DNA from: Strobilurus pachycystidiatus
Lineage: Eukaryota; Basidiomycota; Agaricomycetes; Agaricales; Physalacriaceae
NCBI GenBank assembly: GCA_019915135.1
Contig: JAHLMK010000002.1
Coordinates: 2,542,001-2,606,000 of the forward strand
Length of the DNA: 64,000 nucleotides
Direction: 5' to 3'
The position numbers and the translations under genes were made by a program. Shown here piece by piece: positions 43,214-55,043 of the stretch. Below the pieces are notes generated by a model that saw only the letters and a program-made list of their open reading frames with translations, did no database searches and was not told the origin of the DNA. Positions within the stretch are counted from its first letter, which is position 1. Each line of letters opens with the position of its first letter.

Positions 43214-43632
43214 GATATCCTCCGATATCCATCTTGCTTGGACAAAGAGAGGAGTACTTCAAGGCGATCAATGCGGTGCGTTTCTTCATACGACGGGACG
43301 AAGCAGATGCTTACGCCGAGACGTAGGCTTACGATGGTGATCACGGTCCCCTAATGCAATGCATAATGAACGGAGTGGCAGACACTATCAACATTGTTCA
43401 AAACATTTAATCATCGACAACGCGTTGCAACGGCGCTGTGGGATGACGATGATATCGGGAGCAGGCTTCGATTTCCTTTGATCGCGCCCTTTGCTTCTTG
43501 ACTCTCGACCACCACATCCACAATCACTGGATCACCACAAATGCCCGTTTCATTCCCCGCTTTACTTCATATCTCCTCGTGTGTACGCTATTCAGTGGCC
43601 GTTCTTTTTCACGCTGATTGTCTGCTCGGAAG

Positions 43633-43704
43633 ATGTCCGTCGACCGCCGCCACGAGCTCACGCAAGAGCTCTTCCATAGAATACTAGGAGATGTCGCCGA
43701 GTGA
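43633..43704 (+). pseudogene. F-box-like gene 5' remnant downstream of Fic gene
   Basis: 24 codons: Met-Ser-VDRRHELTQELFHRIL and a stop after DVAE. It has the N-terminus of an F-box-like protein, similar at DNA and protein level to 34239. Sequence after the stop has scattered protein-like pieces ([20 protein letters not shown]) in other frames, so this is probably a decayed gene. It lies 220 bp beyond the Fic stop codon. Confidence 0.5.
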
Positions 43705-43870
43705 GAGCTTCGATCATGTACAGGACCCTCCAAATTCGCAAGGTAGTGCAGATAGAACGACTGTCCGAGTCGTAGACGTCTTATCCTAAACACTCCTCTG
43801 TGTACGCTACGAGCTTCTCTGGTGTTCGAAGGAATGCAAAGTTTTTATTGGAACGATGTATGAAAACGGC

Positions 43871-46382
43871 TCAGAACTCATCACCAGCAACCGGTGTTCC
43901 TTTGATCCACATTCCGCCCTACGAATTCATTCTCATGAGTGTTCTCCGAGGACACCAAACCGCACGTCACTTACCTCACTATAGGTCGTCAATGTGGTCC
44001 TTGCCCAAAACCGCTCAATCCCTTTCCTTCCCTCGCACCTCTTCCACTCATCTGGCGGCATACACCCACTCGGCCACGCGCTTTCATCCAGCTCGAATTT
44101 GGAGAAGTTCTGCAACAGACGGATGAGGATGAATGACACCTCGTTGTAAGCGAACTGCTGTCCCAGGCAGATGCGCGGGCCAGCGTTGAAGGGCAAAAAG
44201 ATGAATGGGTGGGGAACGAGGTGTTTATGGAGGCGGGCGTCGATGAAGCGGTCTGGGTCAAATTCGAGGGCTAGTAAAAGGGGTTGAGTGCGTGCAGATG
44301 GTATAATGGGGAACAGCATGCACCATCGGGGCCCCAGAGGTCCTTTCGGCGCTGCATCATGAAGACGGAGTACACGACACTGCAAGGAAATTCGTAGTGG
44401 AAAAGCTGGAGCAGACCTGGACGAAAACGTACGGTGTACCCTCTGGGATGTAGTACGGCTTGTCCAAGGGGTTTTCGGACGGAAATGTCGTTGCCTTGAT
44501 AGATTGTCTTTCATGCAAGTTGGAACTCAGCTGTAGCGATCACGCTCTAGTTGGTAGATTTCGACAACAAACCTTATATTGAAAGGTCTGTTGAGGATTT
44601 GTTAGTATGATGTTTACAAGCTCAGTTATCACAGTGACTTACACGACAGGATACAGTCTCAGAGTTTCTATGAGAGCGTGATCAGTGTTCTTCGTGATAT
44701 TCACAGGACGAACGAAAAGAACCAACCATTGATGACAGCGCGGAGGAACTTCATTTCCCTCACCTGCTCGAACGATGGTGGCAGTTCTGGACCTACGACC
44801 CGGAGAATTTCCTTGCGGAGGCGTTCCATGATGGCTGGGTACATTGCAAGAAAGTAAACGACAATGGTCAGCGTGGCCGCGGTAGTATCGCGTCCGGCTG
44901 TGGAAGCACAAGTGAGTCAGAACGTGAACGCCGAGAGTTCTTCCGTGACTCACCCAAGAGGATGTTCAAGCTTCAGTCAAGGCGTCAGTTGGGGAGACAG
45001 GAAGGAGAGAGTGTGTGTAGAGGATACGAACGTTTCATCCTGTATGACTTGAGCATCTAAGGACAGGTCACGACGAGAGGCTTCTCAAGGATCAGCAAAC
45101 GTACCGGAAGTCATCTTCACCAGATGGTCGAGCAATGTATCGTCCTCGCCAATCTCCCGTCCACCTTTCTCCATGTCCTCCATGTTGCATTTCTTATCTA
45201 GCGCCGCCTTGATGAGCGGCTCGATGAACGCCCTCACTACGCGCATGTGCTTGTCCGTCCTATCTTGCCATATCTCGTACAGAGGCCATACGGGCCATTC
45301 CTTCCTAGCCCTGTCGGCCAGAATTTCCATAGCGGCACGAAAGGCTTCTGAAACACCTTCTTTCGCGTGGCTGGTGTCTGCGTGCGGATAGGGACAGGGC
45401 TCGGACAGGCTATTGACACATGTACCAAAGAGAAATTCGGTGGCGGCATCCATGGTGAATTTGGAGATGAGATCCTATCCAAGATATGAGTGATGTATTG
45501 TTAGGCCTAGGACTCGGAGGATGACCCAACGAACCTGAAAATCGACCGCATATCCTTGTGAGAAGCGCTGCTTCATTGCCGAGATCACTGTCCTTGCATG
45601 TCGATCGTACAACTCGAAATGTGTCGTGCGGTCTCGCGAGAAGAAGGGGCGGGTCATGGAGCGATGGAATCTCTCAGCGGGCTCAATATCATGCGAATAC
45701 TGAGCGCCGCTAGTGGTACTTACTTCCACATATCGCCTATGACACGTATCAGACGACGAGCTGAAGTTGCAGGAAGATATTCACCGTCTGAGTTAAAGAC
45801 GCCAGATCCGAGAACCGAGCGCATGTCCCTTCGGAACGAGGCACCTTTGTTGTAGTCAGTTTGAGACGTGCAATAACAGTGCGAGCAGCCGCATCCTGCC
45901 TTTCTCAAAGTTGGTAAAGTCGGTTGCGAGCATTGCCTGAATATGTGCAGGCGACGCCGTCAGGAAGCAGTTGTCCCACAATACGTGCAAATCGTACAAA
46001 GGACCGAGAGTAGGTATCTGGTCAACGAGAAGATCTCCTTCAAGTTTGAATATGTCAGCAATACCATCATGGGCAGCAGGTCCTGTGACAGACCTATATA
46101 ACCGCTAGCCCAGGTTTTCATCAGCTCTTTCAGTATGTCCAGATTGGCAATGCTGCGTCCGACCATCCGTGGAGGAAGACGAGCGCCAGCTGCTGAAGCC
46201 AACCTGCGCAATCGGGCATCGGAATATATCACGCATACAGCCAGAACAGCAGGAGCACCGACGAGTAGACCAAGTAAAGCAGCGTAGATAGGAACTCCTA
46301 GAAGAAGCCAAGCAGCAGTCAAGATGGCTGCCACTGAGAGGAGTTTAGGGAGTAGCAGCTCGGCTCCTGGAGTGAGCTTCAT
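43871..46382 (-). CDS. Cytochrome P450, CYP63-like
   Basis: Microsomal haem monooxygenase, probably acting on hydrocarbon or fatty-acid-like substrates as known for CYP63 (CYP52 clan). ATG at 46382 ([15 protein letters not shown]); stop at 43871-43873 after a last exon reading [15 protein letters not shown]; about a dozen short introns. The N-terminal anchor spans about residues 10-50 ([20 protein letters not shown]). Other landmarks: [20 protein letters not shown] (C-helix region), [12 protein letters not shown]-helix AGRDTTA (near 44890), K-helix ETLRLYP (near 44660), FDPDRFID, and the haem-binding loop [20 protein letters not shown] (near 44150). All catalytic motifs are present and splicing keeps the frame where checked. 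Not every exon limit was resolved. Confidence 0.88.
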
Positions 46383-46908
46383 GACAAGGAAAAGACAAGC
46401 CTGGAGTATCAGTAGTAGGTGATTCCGACGCTGCGTTTTGTACCAAGTGTTATCGGCTCTCACAATTCAAACAGCCCTCTGCCGTGGACAACCCGTGGAA
46501 GCGAGTCAGTAATTTTGCTTATCACATTGACGTGGGGGGCATTCAGTGCAGCTACAATCTTGTGATGGTGGGAGGAAGCAAGGTGGGCATCTGACTGGAA
46601 TCTGGATCGAGGTTGGATGTTTGTCGGTACACTACCCGCTGGGCAACTTGAAGTGCACAAGTATTGGCCGAAGGATTTGGCGCTCGACAATGCCGGCCAC
46701 CGGGCATAGACCGCCACATTTATCGCCACGCACCCGTATGGAAAACTCTTGAACGCGCGAGGGAGGCGACAGCTAAACTTCGGGCTAAGCGGCCCGATGG
46801 TTGCCGACATAGGGCGCGACCCTTGACGACAATTGTCTTCTCTGATTCGTACTGCCACGACATCCGGGTCTGACCCCAACGTCGCGCCATCGCCGTTGAA
46901 CGTCAATC

Positions 46909-48438
46909 TCAGCCTCTCTTCCTTGTAGAGCCAGCGGGATCATTGATGCGCCGGATTCCCTTGGCCGAGTCTGCACGGATGTTTGCCTGGGTGCGCTCAA
47001 TTCTTACACTCGCGGCCGACATGCGTTGAAAAGCCCGTAGGCGGCTAGCTACCCACAGCGTCGCACAAAGCCACCATCTTTCCATTTCCACCCGACAGTG
47101 TCCTGTCCCCCAGGCTATCGCTCCACATAGCCAATCCTGATAATCGCACACGGCGTCAGCGCATCACCGACACCTTCATTCAAGAATCCACGTCTACTGC
47201 TTTTCCGCCAGATATGTACGCCACGAATGTACGCGACCATCTCCTTCTTCTGTCTCTCGCTAACAACGAATACATAGGTCATTGTTAAACGAGACCACTC
47301 GAAGAATCCGACATGCGCTCAAGCAAGCACATCCCATGCTTGCCACTTTCATCTTCTTATGCGTCGCGCGCTCTCTTCTGTTTAAGCCTAATAACGCGCC
47401 TTGATCATCAACCTGCTTACCAGTCGAAGCGTCGTATCTATCTCGTCGCGTCAATTCTCGTTCAACCACTCCGAGCATGCAATCTTTGACTGCCTGATCA
47501 ATCAAACAACGGGATCCTTCGCCGATGTTGGAGTAACATCATCCACGACTTGGTTGGTGTTCTAGTCGCGCACCTCGACGTCGACGTTGGTTAGGCATCA
47601 GGTTCGTTACACAGTCTGTTGAGGTCCCAATGCAGTGCTAATTGAGTGTCATAGAACTGAGCGAAAAAGCTGGAAGCAAGGACGGCAAAGACGAGACAGA
47701 GAGCGAGTAACTGGCACATCGAAGTCTTTACCGAGGCCACCGGCCACGTTAGCCAGGCGCTCCGCCTTTTGCAAAGCGTTGATCGCTGCACCAGATGCGG
47801 GAAACAACAGGCCTAGGACGTACCTTCAATCTACGCGTCATACGCACAAGCGATGTAGACGCCCAAGCCGAAACTGCGCCATGCCAAGCGGTATTCCTGC
47901 TCAAAGAAGTCGTTTGCCCGTGAGCTGGAAGCGGCGTTCGGCGAGGTCGTACTAGAGGGTGGCAATCATCAGGTGGAGCGAGAGATGGGAGGGCAGCCGG
48001 AAGGGAAATGGGATGGTTGATTGAGAAGCGTTGAGGGATGAGCACATACCTCCCGCCGCCATGTCTTTATCTTTCTCGACATTGAGCCCAGCGGGCTGGC
48101 CGAGTCGACGAGGACCAAAGGCGACCTACAGTGCTAAAATATGAAAGCCATCCGGACGCCGTGGCGCCGATGCGGTTGTTCATATCCTTGATCAGGTCGT
48201 TCAACGCCCATATCTGGCGATACAGTTCCGAGTGCGGCGGAGAGTCGATGGGGTCGGAATCGGAGACAGAGCTGGTAGGATTCCAGGAAGCAAAGTGTGT
48301 ATTCCTGGGATCGGGCGCTTTGTAGGTGTTTTGATTGGGACTAGACAAGCGCAAAGACCGACGGAAGCCCTGGACGATGCTGTCTACTCGGGACAGACCG
48401 CCCCATTGATCGACGCGCGCCCACACACCAGCCGACAT
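46909..48438 (-). CDS. Poorly resolved multi-exon gene, function unknown
   Basis: The most convincing exon is the first: ATG at 48438 (MSAGVWARVDQWGGLSRVD), then NTHFASWNPTSSVSDSDPID and ELYRQIWALNDLIKDMNNRI to about 48130, with a GTAGGT donor. Further protein-like pieces follow downstream on the same strand: FFEQEYRLAWRSFGLGVYI near 47880-47920, AINALQKAERLANVAGGLGK near 47740-47790, VKDCMLGVVERELTRRDRY near 47450-47500, and a C-terminal candidate at 46909-47151. Exon joins could not be proved, and the pieces may belong to two genes or a decaying one. No domain was recognised. Confidence 0.35.
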
Positions 48439-49611
48439 CCCGCCCCCATTTCATAGCCGGTGAGAATGCGGTTAGAAAGCGGGATCATACACGAGGAGGC
48501 ACAGACAGGCCCAGGTAGAGAGCGAGGTGCTCGTTTGACAAAGTGACGATAGAGCTGGAGAATGCAGGTCAGACGGAGCAACTTGAAGGGGGATTGGCGG
48601 AGAGTGCATAACCTCTTCCGTCATCCTGATCATTTTCCCGTCTCTCCACCTTCTCGTCTCCCTTCTTTTTCCTCGTTCTCGTCACTCGTTCGTCCCGCGT
48701 AAAGCTGGAAAGATCTCTGCACTTCTGATGTAGTAAGTCCTATAACCGAACCCTATAATCTGGCAAGTTGACGTTATACAAGGGTTCTGGGCTACAGTGT
48801 ATATCGACAGCTCGTCTTTGCATATGGCACGGTCGGTAATGAGACTATATTGTAGTGCCACCATCATCGTTTTTTTCTATTAAATAACGACGTCTGACAC
48901 TCATTCCTTCACGTGTAGTGGGTGCATGGAGGTTGTCCGATGGCTTGATACAGGAGGGTCGGTATGTACTATGCTTACTGAAGCGAGTTTTGGCGTGCTC
49001 GGTGCCCGGAGGTCGTCAAGATGGACGGTACTCTACGGGTGCAGATGTCGTTGTCTTGCTCGGGGCTCGGGGCTCAGGCTTGGAGGCGGTCGTGCTCAGT
49101 TTTCCACGAGGCAATGGAACGAGGCGATTGTTGGACAGCTCAACTTTGAAGCACCCTGTTGACCATTCAGGGAACAAGACGTTTGAAACTCAAGTGCGGG
49201 TAGGTAGGTAGATCCCGGCACAAGGTCCATTGAGGACCGGCCGCTTGTGAACGCCCTTCGATCGGGCGAGTTCGAGACTTCCACCTCGACAACTGCGGGT
49301 AAACCGTATAAAACACTCTTCCCTCCTTCAGTCTTCCCTTGAGTCTTCAATTCACTATTCCGTCAGCCCTACTCCTACGTGTGCAGCATATTGAAAACTT
49401 AGTGTGTGGGTACTAGGTACGCGATCGGCAAGCACCCAAAACAGCGATCAAGGCAACTGGACGCAGAAGTATGTATCTGATGCTTCGTTCGGCTTCGTGT
49501 GTTCAGACTCTCATTAAGCGAGATACCCGAATGACACATGATGAGGTAGACATATAACACGATTATACGTCTAGTTCGCCGCTGGAAACCTGCGCTTGGT
49601 GCACAACCACA
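48439..49611. other. Intergenic, no supported gene
   Basis: CT-rich sequence at 48610-48700 on the plus strand is probably promoter of a flanking gene. A TATAAAA at about 49308 lies 300 bp upstream of the DUF6534 start. Confidence 0.35.
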
Positions 49612-50226
49612 ATGTCTACCGTCTCGGACCTTGCGCCCACGTAAGTCAGCTGTCTTCTTCAGTTCGTCGAATGATGCTCAAGTGGCGAGATCAGCACTAC
49701 ACCGCTGGTAAGCCTCTACCGTGTCCACTCTGCTCGGGCTGACTCGATAATATCTTCAGCTTGCAGGGTTTTTAGGAAACTGTATCCTCTATGGTGTACT
49801 CGCCAACCAGATTTGTGAGCTGTCCGAGTACGCACACAGTCAGAGTCGATGACCATGTTCTTAGATTGGTACTACATGTCATTCCCGAAAGACTCTCCCA
49901 AATTCAAGGTGTTTGTCGCCACACTGGCATGTCTTGAGACAATGCAGACGGCCATGGTGTTTTACGACACTTTGGAAGCGTATGCTATAAACTTCGGAAG
50001 CATTGAAGCGTTTGACAACGTACACCTTGCGTGGTTGGACATACCAATCACCTCATCCATAAGTAAGTGTTCTTCGTGGTCTGTAAGCCATCCGCTCATC
50101 CATCAATATCCAGTCACTCTCCTTGTTCAGTCTTTCTTTGCCTGGAGGATCTACAACCTCTCCAAAAACTTTTTCATTGTCGCTCTTATAGGCTCGGTGA
50201 GTTCAAGCAGGTATTGTATTTGCTAG
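49612..50226 (+). pseudogene. DUF6534 membrane protein gene, 5' half
   Basis: Starts MSTVSDLAPT at 49612, with an exon of 29 nt and a second very short exon before the main one. Later exons give FLGNCILYGVLANQI, then DWYYMSFPKDSPKFKVFVAT, LETMQTAMVFYDTLEAYAIN, HLAWLDIPITSSI and, after an intron, VTLLVQSFFAWRIYNLSKNF and FIVALIGS. This is the first half of the fungal multi-pass DUF6534 family, with a normal distribution of membrane helices. Family sequence ends near 50200-50226; the remaining helices are found at 55594. It is probably non-functional because about 5.3 kb lie between the halves. Confidence 0.7.
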
Positions 50227-50580
50227 CCTGTCCTCACTACTCGCAAACTTAGAGCGGAATCATAACGTGAGAAAAGTGGGGCGTCGGGGCGCCGGGGTAC
50301 GAATGGAGACATGGGGGCATAGGAAGGACAGGTACGGTGTCGGAGCAATCGTCGCCCTCACTTTGTAACATTGTGTACCATCGAGTAGTCATGCTTTCGA
50401 ACGCCGACCGAGCTAAGGTATATGAGGAATGCAGAGAGGAAGCACAGAGAGAGATGAACAAAAGGTGTGATCTGAGTGCCCGAAGGTGGTACCCGGCTTC
50501 CGCAATGGTCTCGAAGTCTATAGAAGAGCGCTGTTTTCAAAAGATGGAACTGACACTGGTAGACCCTCCCGCTGACCTCA

Positions 50581-51258
50581 GTGGTATTGATGAGCAGGAC
50601 CGTCGTCTCCTGCTGCATGCCATATTGTTCAGGCGTGGCGCGGAAGCCGTATCGGAATTGGGGTTGCGAGAACGTCAACATGTTGAGAGTCATGAAGCAC
50701 GTTGTCTGCTCATCCGTGCGCCGCTTGCTACTTTTGGGTTGCAGCTTCTCAGCATCAGATAGCTTCGGTTGCCAAGGCGTGAGAGTGATACAAGCCTCCA
50801 TCCTCTGGGGATTGTCGAGGGTACGCATCGGTGGTCGCAGCCTAAAACTATATTCTTACGCCTTATCTCGGCGTCACGTACCCGAAGTCGCTCAGATTGA
50901 ATATGACAACGGATATCTCTTCTTCAACATGCTTGGCCGTCGCAAGGAAATACTGCGCCTAATTGATCAGAAATACGACATTCGGTCTCCTTCGGAGAAT
51001 GCTGCAGATGACCTACAGATAGATGGATACGAGACAGTGCGAAGCATCTACTCGGACACCTTTCCAAGGGGCGCCTTCGAGACTTGGTCTGTCCTCAGGA
51101 TCCCCCGGACCACCTCAGCTTTCAGATGCGTCTATCCCGCTCATCCACGGCCACACGGCGGCCCATCTACCTCTATGATGTGCCTTTCGGGAAATTGGAG
51201 AAGAATTCAGTGTCGACGACCCAGAAATAGACCACCAGACACTCCTCTCGTATGTTGA
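50581..51258 (+). CDS. Unassigned ORF within the insertion
   Basis: 225 codons open. The middle part looks protein-like (PEVAQIEYDNGYLFFNMLG, ILRLIDQKYDIRSP, DGYETVRSIYSDTFPRG). Past 51100 another frame reads DHLSFQMRLSRSSTATRRP and a third reads EEFSVDDPEIDHQTLLSYV to a stop near 51270, so introns or frameshifts are likely. I do not recognise a family. It could be a fragment of a gene carried by the insertion. Confidence 0.3.
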   Translation: MVLMSRTVVSCCMPYCSGVARKPYRNWGCENVNMLRVMKHVVCSSVRRLLLLGCSFSASDSFGCQGVRVIQASILWGLSRVRIGGRSLKLYSYALSRRHVPEVAQIEYDNGYLFFNMLGRRKEILRLIDQKYDIRSPSENAADDLQIDGYETVRSIYSDTFPRGAFETWSVLRIPRTTSAFRCVYPAHPRPHGGPSTSMMCLSGNWRRIQCRRPRNRPPDTPLVC

Positions 51259-53637
51259 ACTGAGCGAGCCGTAAGTTTAATTCGTGCTATCAAGAAATGT
51301 ATGATTTATCATACGAGTGACATAACAAACGTACATACCCGCTCAAGTTTGACCTTGTTGGCGCCAAAGCAGCGCCAAAGTAGAGACGACAGGAACGATC
51401 CTGCTGGTTTTGAGCCTCTCAGGCAAAATGAAACCGAGAGATCAACGTACTCGTCCAGTAGGCTGGCGGTGTGGATGCCTGCTGCAAGGTCCCACATTCT
51501 GCATGCCTCCTTCTGCCCAGTTCCGGCCGCCAGTTCTCAGCCTCGGGCCCGCACCGCGCCCAATGCTGTGTGCCCTGAGAATGCTCCTCTTCCCATGACA
51601 ATATTGGAGGAGCGTGTATCCAAAGTTACTGACGCCGGGGAAAACGACGGTATAGGCTAGTCAGATCTCCAAAAAGTCGTCAACGTCGAGGGTCCAATTG
51701 AAGAGTAGTTTTCTCAATCGTTTCCGCTTCACCGAGGGCGTCGTATCTATGTGGCAGCAGGTTCAATATGCATATATACAGAGACAAGGAAGGAGTTCCC
51801 TGCTATGGACAACCGAGAATAATAATCGATAAGGAAATGGAACCGGTGTAGATGCAGAGTTACTATAAGTCTGGGTTCGGACAATGCAAGACGACGTCAA
51901 CAGAGCAAGCAATTCAGATTCGCGACGGATGGGTTGGTGAAATTTATATGGGGACAACGGTATGATACTGGCGGAGGTCAATGGACAAGAGGGTTCCAAA
52001 ATCGATTATTATGATGCTGGTTGTTCTCGACGATGATGCGGTGAATATTTGAGTGCTGGAAGCGTAAAGAGTTCGTGAAGTTTTCCTGTATGAAATTTGA
52101 GAGGGCCAATATGAGGTGCAGTGTAAGTTCGATTGCGGTGAAGATGGGGAGCGTTCGGTGGTATTGGGAAAGCAGTCTGAATTTTGTTCAGCAAATATGC
52201 GTAATCAGCACGCACACGGTCGCTGGACAGAGGCTATCAGAATCGCTTCGAGAAAGAGGAAAAGTATACATACAAAAGCCAGATGACCTTTGACCCCGTC
52301 TTACATCCACGAAGGGTGACAATGTGTCCTCTAATGCAGTCGTAGAGGAGAGCACGTTGATCCTTGTCCGCGGTCGGCAGCACGCTGGCAATCAATTGAC
52401 TACCAGTCACAGACAGCGCCAGATTGACGATCATCGCCCGACATCATCTAGGATCGAACAAATAAGCAACGGAATAGAGCAAATCAATGAGCGGCTCCGT
52501 ACCCTTTAATGGCAGGTTCACACATCCTCCCAGCGACGCGATCAAGGGTCTCCTTGCCTCCCTCCTCGAGAGCCTTGCAAATGCTCTTGTACCCTTGCTC
52601 GTAGATGGCGTAGTCGAGCAGAGCAGGTCAGAGATGAGATGATGAGCGTCAGACCGCGGTCCTTGTCATATCCATGTTCAAGGACTGCAACGCGAAACGT
52701 CAGTATGACTACGGCGCAAAAAGATACGATCAACCCACTGTGTTGGACACAATACGAGACCCACTGACTCTTCGCGACCTCACTAAATACGGCGACGCCA
52801 TGGTTCAAAAGTTCATCAACAATACCGTCCTTGGCCGAATCCTAGAGGTTCTCGAATGCGTGCTAGGAGTTGAATCAGAAAGCAAAGGTCACCGGTAACT
52901 TATTGTTCATACCTGAACAACGAGTGACCCCGTCTCATGACACGCCAACGCCGCCCACTTCTCTTTGAGAGACTTGCTTAGTACGCTATAGGATGGATTT
53001 GTCAGACACAGGACCCAAGGTGGAATAAATACACGTACTACGCGAAAAGCGGCGCGCCGGAGGAGTCCCCGACACAGGGGACACGGAATACAAGCTATAT
53101 GGAAGGCGGCAGACCTTGCTCCAGACATGGCTGGCGTGTTTCTTGACGAGGGTGTGCGCGGGATCGCGAGGAACAGCTCGGAAACGATCAAGAGACGATG
53201 TCTTCGGTTGTGAGTTCAACAATTTTCCAATCTCAACCGTCTACGGCGGCGCATCAGTCAATTGTCACTATGACGAAAGACCACTCAAAGATTACCTCAG
53301 GCAAGCAACAATTTTGCGCCTCTCTTCGGCAATAGAGGCTGCCTCGAGACACCTTTGAACGGCCCAGTTGCCAAAGCTGCGAAGTCATGAGAAGGTGTGT
53401 AGCAAAAGTTTATGATGATAGCTTACCGATAAACCATCATTTCGATTCTCGCACACAGATAGTGTCGACGATTTGGCTTCGCTCGTTCGCGTCTGCAACC
53501 TTGAGCTTTTTGTTGGAGGAATATCGAAGCTTGTTGGTCAGAAGACTTGATGATTCGGCAGACGAAAAAGTGGTATGGCGGCGAGGAGGATGGATGGAGC
53601 AAAGACAGAAAGTTGATAGGCTAGATGAGCACATGTT

Positions 53638-53772
53638 CGTAGGGCAGCAACATTTATCAAGACTCGAACCCGCAAGCTTGAGCGTCGTACAAGTCGATGA
53701 AATGCGGAGGTGCCCCTCGGTGCACCTTGTCTACCTGCTGCAGTTTCTCGCACTCTGCGCGCCTCTCCCTGA
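53638..53772 (-). repeat. Repeated J-protein tail segment, copy 1
   Basis: Shares with 55044-55197 the blocks CGTAGGGCAGCAAC, TTTATCAAG, AGCTTGAG(C/T)GTCGTACAAGT, GTGCCCCTCGG and TCTCGCACTCTGCGCGCCTC. On the minus strand it reads ERRAECEKLQQVDKVHRGA. Confidence 0.75.
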
Positions 53773-53799
53773 TGCATGATGACCCATCCTTCGGCGCCT

Positions 53800-54140
53800 T
53801 TCCGTCCTCCTCCTCATCATCGAGCGCCGTCTTCATGTCGCGCGCCAGGCTTATGCGCCCAACGATGGGCTTGAACCGCTCCCCGCCAAGATTACGCCGA
53901 ACACCTCCGGATCGACGTCTACGCCCTTGGGCGCCCTGTCCGTCGGCCCAAACTCGTGGTACCTTTTGCGGAGCCTGTCATTGGACAGCGTTTGATACGG
54001 AACTGCAACCTCGTCGAAACGCTCTGCGGGGTGGGGATCGTCAGGGTTCTCGTCGGGGTGGTGCTTGATCGCGAAGCGGCGGTACGCCTTCTGGATCTCG
54101 TCCGTCGTCAACGCCAGGATGTCACAGTAGCCCGTCTCTA
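53800..54140 (-). pseudogene. J-domain (Caj1/Djp1-like) co-chaperone pseudogene
   Basis: The minus strand carries a clear J domain: ETGYCDILAL, TTDEIQKAYRRFAIKHHPDE (HPD motif intact), PAERFDEVAVPYQTLSNDRL and RKRYHEFGPTDRAPKG. This matches the fungal Caj1/Djp1 type of Hsp70 co-chaperone. The expected Phe-Gly-Gly-Glu-Arg-Phe after DPEVFGVI is destroyed by what looks like a one-base loss near 53890, giving a premature end; the sequence continues in the next frame (ISLARDMKTALDDEEEDGK). The 5' side is also cut off. Part of the foreign block inside the DUF6534 gene. Confidence 0.8.
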
Positions 54141-54489
54141 GTAAGTTCTCGTGCGTCCCGATGTTGCGGCCCTTCCGAGCCGGTGTTGGCGGTACCGTTC
54201 ACGACGACAACGACGAAGAGGCGGCGGATTCACTGGACAGAGGTATCTGGCTAGATTAGAGTGTCTGGGAAATGATTATTTGGCATAAGAAGCATCGGAT
54301 TGAGAGCATCGTTGATGGCTTGGGCTGGGGAGATGGCACTGGGAAGTCACCCTGACAGTACGTCCAAGTAGCGAGCCATTGACTGCACCTCGGTGTGTGA
54401 ATATGGTGTGTTGAAATGGCGAGGGCATCTACGACTGTTAAGAGTACAGTGCAGTATCCCGACATAAACCAGATCTCGTCTTTGGGAGA

Positions 54490-54800
54490 GCTAAGAAGTT
54501 CTGATCCCGCCGTGTGCAGTGCCCGTCGTGGTCGGAGGTAGACATATTCGCCTCATCGGGGGAGACGTCGCTGTTGTCTCGGCGGCGACGGTGGCCTCTT
54601 TCTTTTTGATCTGGAGGTGGATGCGCAGTGACTCGTCGTGGACGTTGAGACTCTGTAGTGAGGTGTCGAGGCGATAGATAAGCCGAAGGTGCGGTGGATG
54701 CGCCAGACGAGCTTCATGAACTTCTCCTCGAGCTCCGCGCATAGCAGTAAGATGGTGTCGAGTCATCAAACCAAGCATCGTTTTGATTGTTGTCTCGCGT
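54490..54800 (-). pseudogene. Protein-like fragment, possibly from the same J-protein family
   Basis: The minus strand reads ELEEKFMKLVWRIHRTFGLS followed by frame breaks and an Arg/Lys-rich part. It lies between the two copies of the repeated tail segment. Assignment to a J-protein C-terminal region is only a guess. Confidence 0.25.
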
Positions 54801-55043
54801 ACGAGAAGCTGTTCCTAACAGCCCCAATGAGGTATGATATAGTGTCAATGTTTTAGATGTGCGTATCGCTGTTGATGTAGACTGCGGTGGCATAGTTGGT
54901 GCTAACTGGTAGGGGTTGTAGTGATCTGCAGTAAAGCGAGGGTATGCTCACACTGTGGCCGTAGTAGCGTGTATGGCTGCGCCGCAAGCCTTGACGGCGA
55001 AAGTCGGTTGAGCCGCCTCGAAGGGTGCAAGATACGGGTTCTC

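Larger units (their letters stand above)
35850..43410 (+). pseudogene. Fic-domain protein gene, interrupted by a copia element
   Basis: Fic proteins transfer AMP or related groups to hydroxyl side chains. ATG at 35850; exon 1 35850-35897; several short introns. The inhibitory-helix motif (S/T)xxxE(G/N) is present as SNRVEN within IAIESNRVENVFVITDW (about 36500-36545), so the protein would be of the self-inhibited class with an N-terminal helix. The catalytic signature HPFxDGNGR is assembled across an intron: HPFN before 37147 and DGNGRTTRL after 37198. Coding sequence then stops at 37252, where the LTR element begins. Beyond it, from 43214, the frame resumes with PPISILLGQREEYFKAINA, an intron, and AYDGDHGPLMQCIMNG to the stop at 43408-43410. 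It was otherwise intact, so the break is recent. Some upstream exon borders remain uncertain. Confidence 0.8.

Noticed and set aside
53640..53690. tRNA-like T-loop sequence GGTTCGAGTC on the minus strand
   Set aside because: No matching acceptor, D or anticodon stems nearby; it is part of the J-protein tail repeat.
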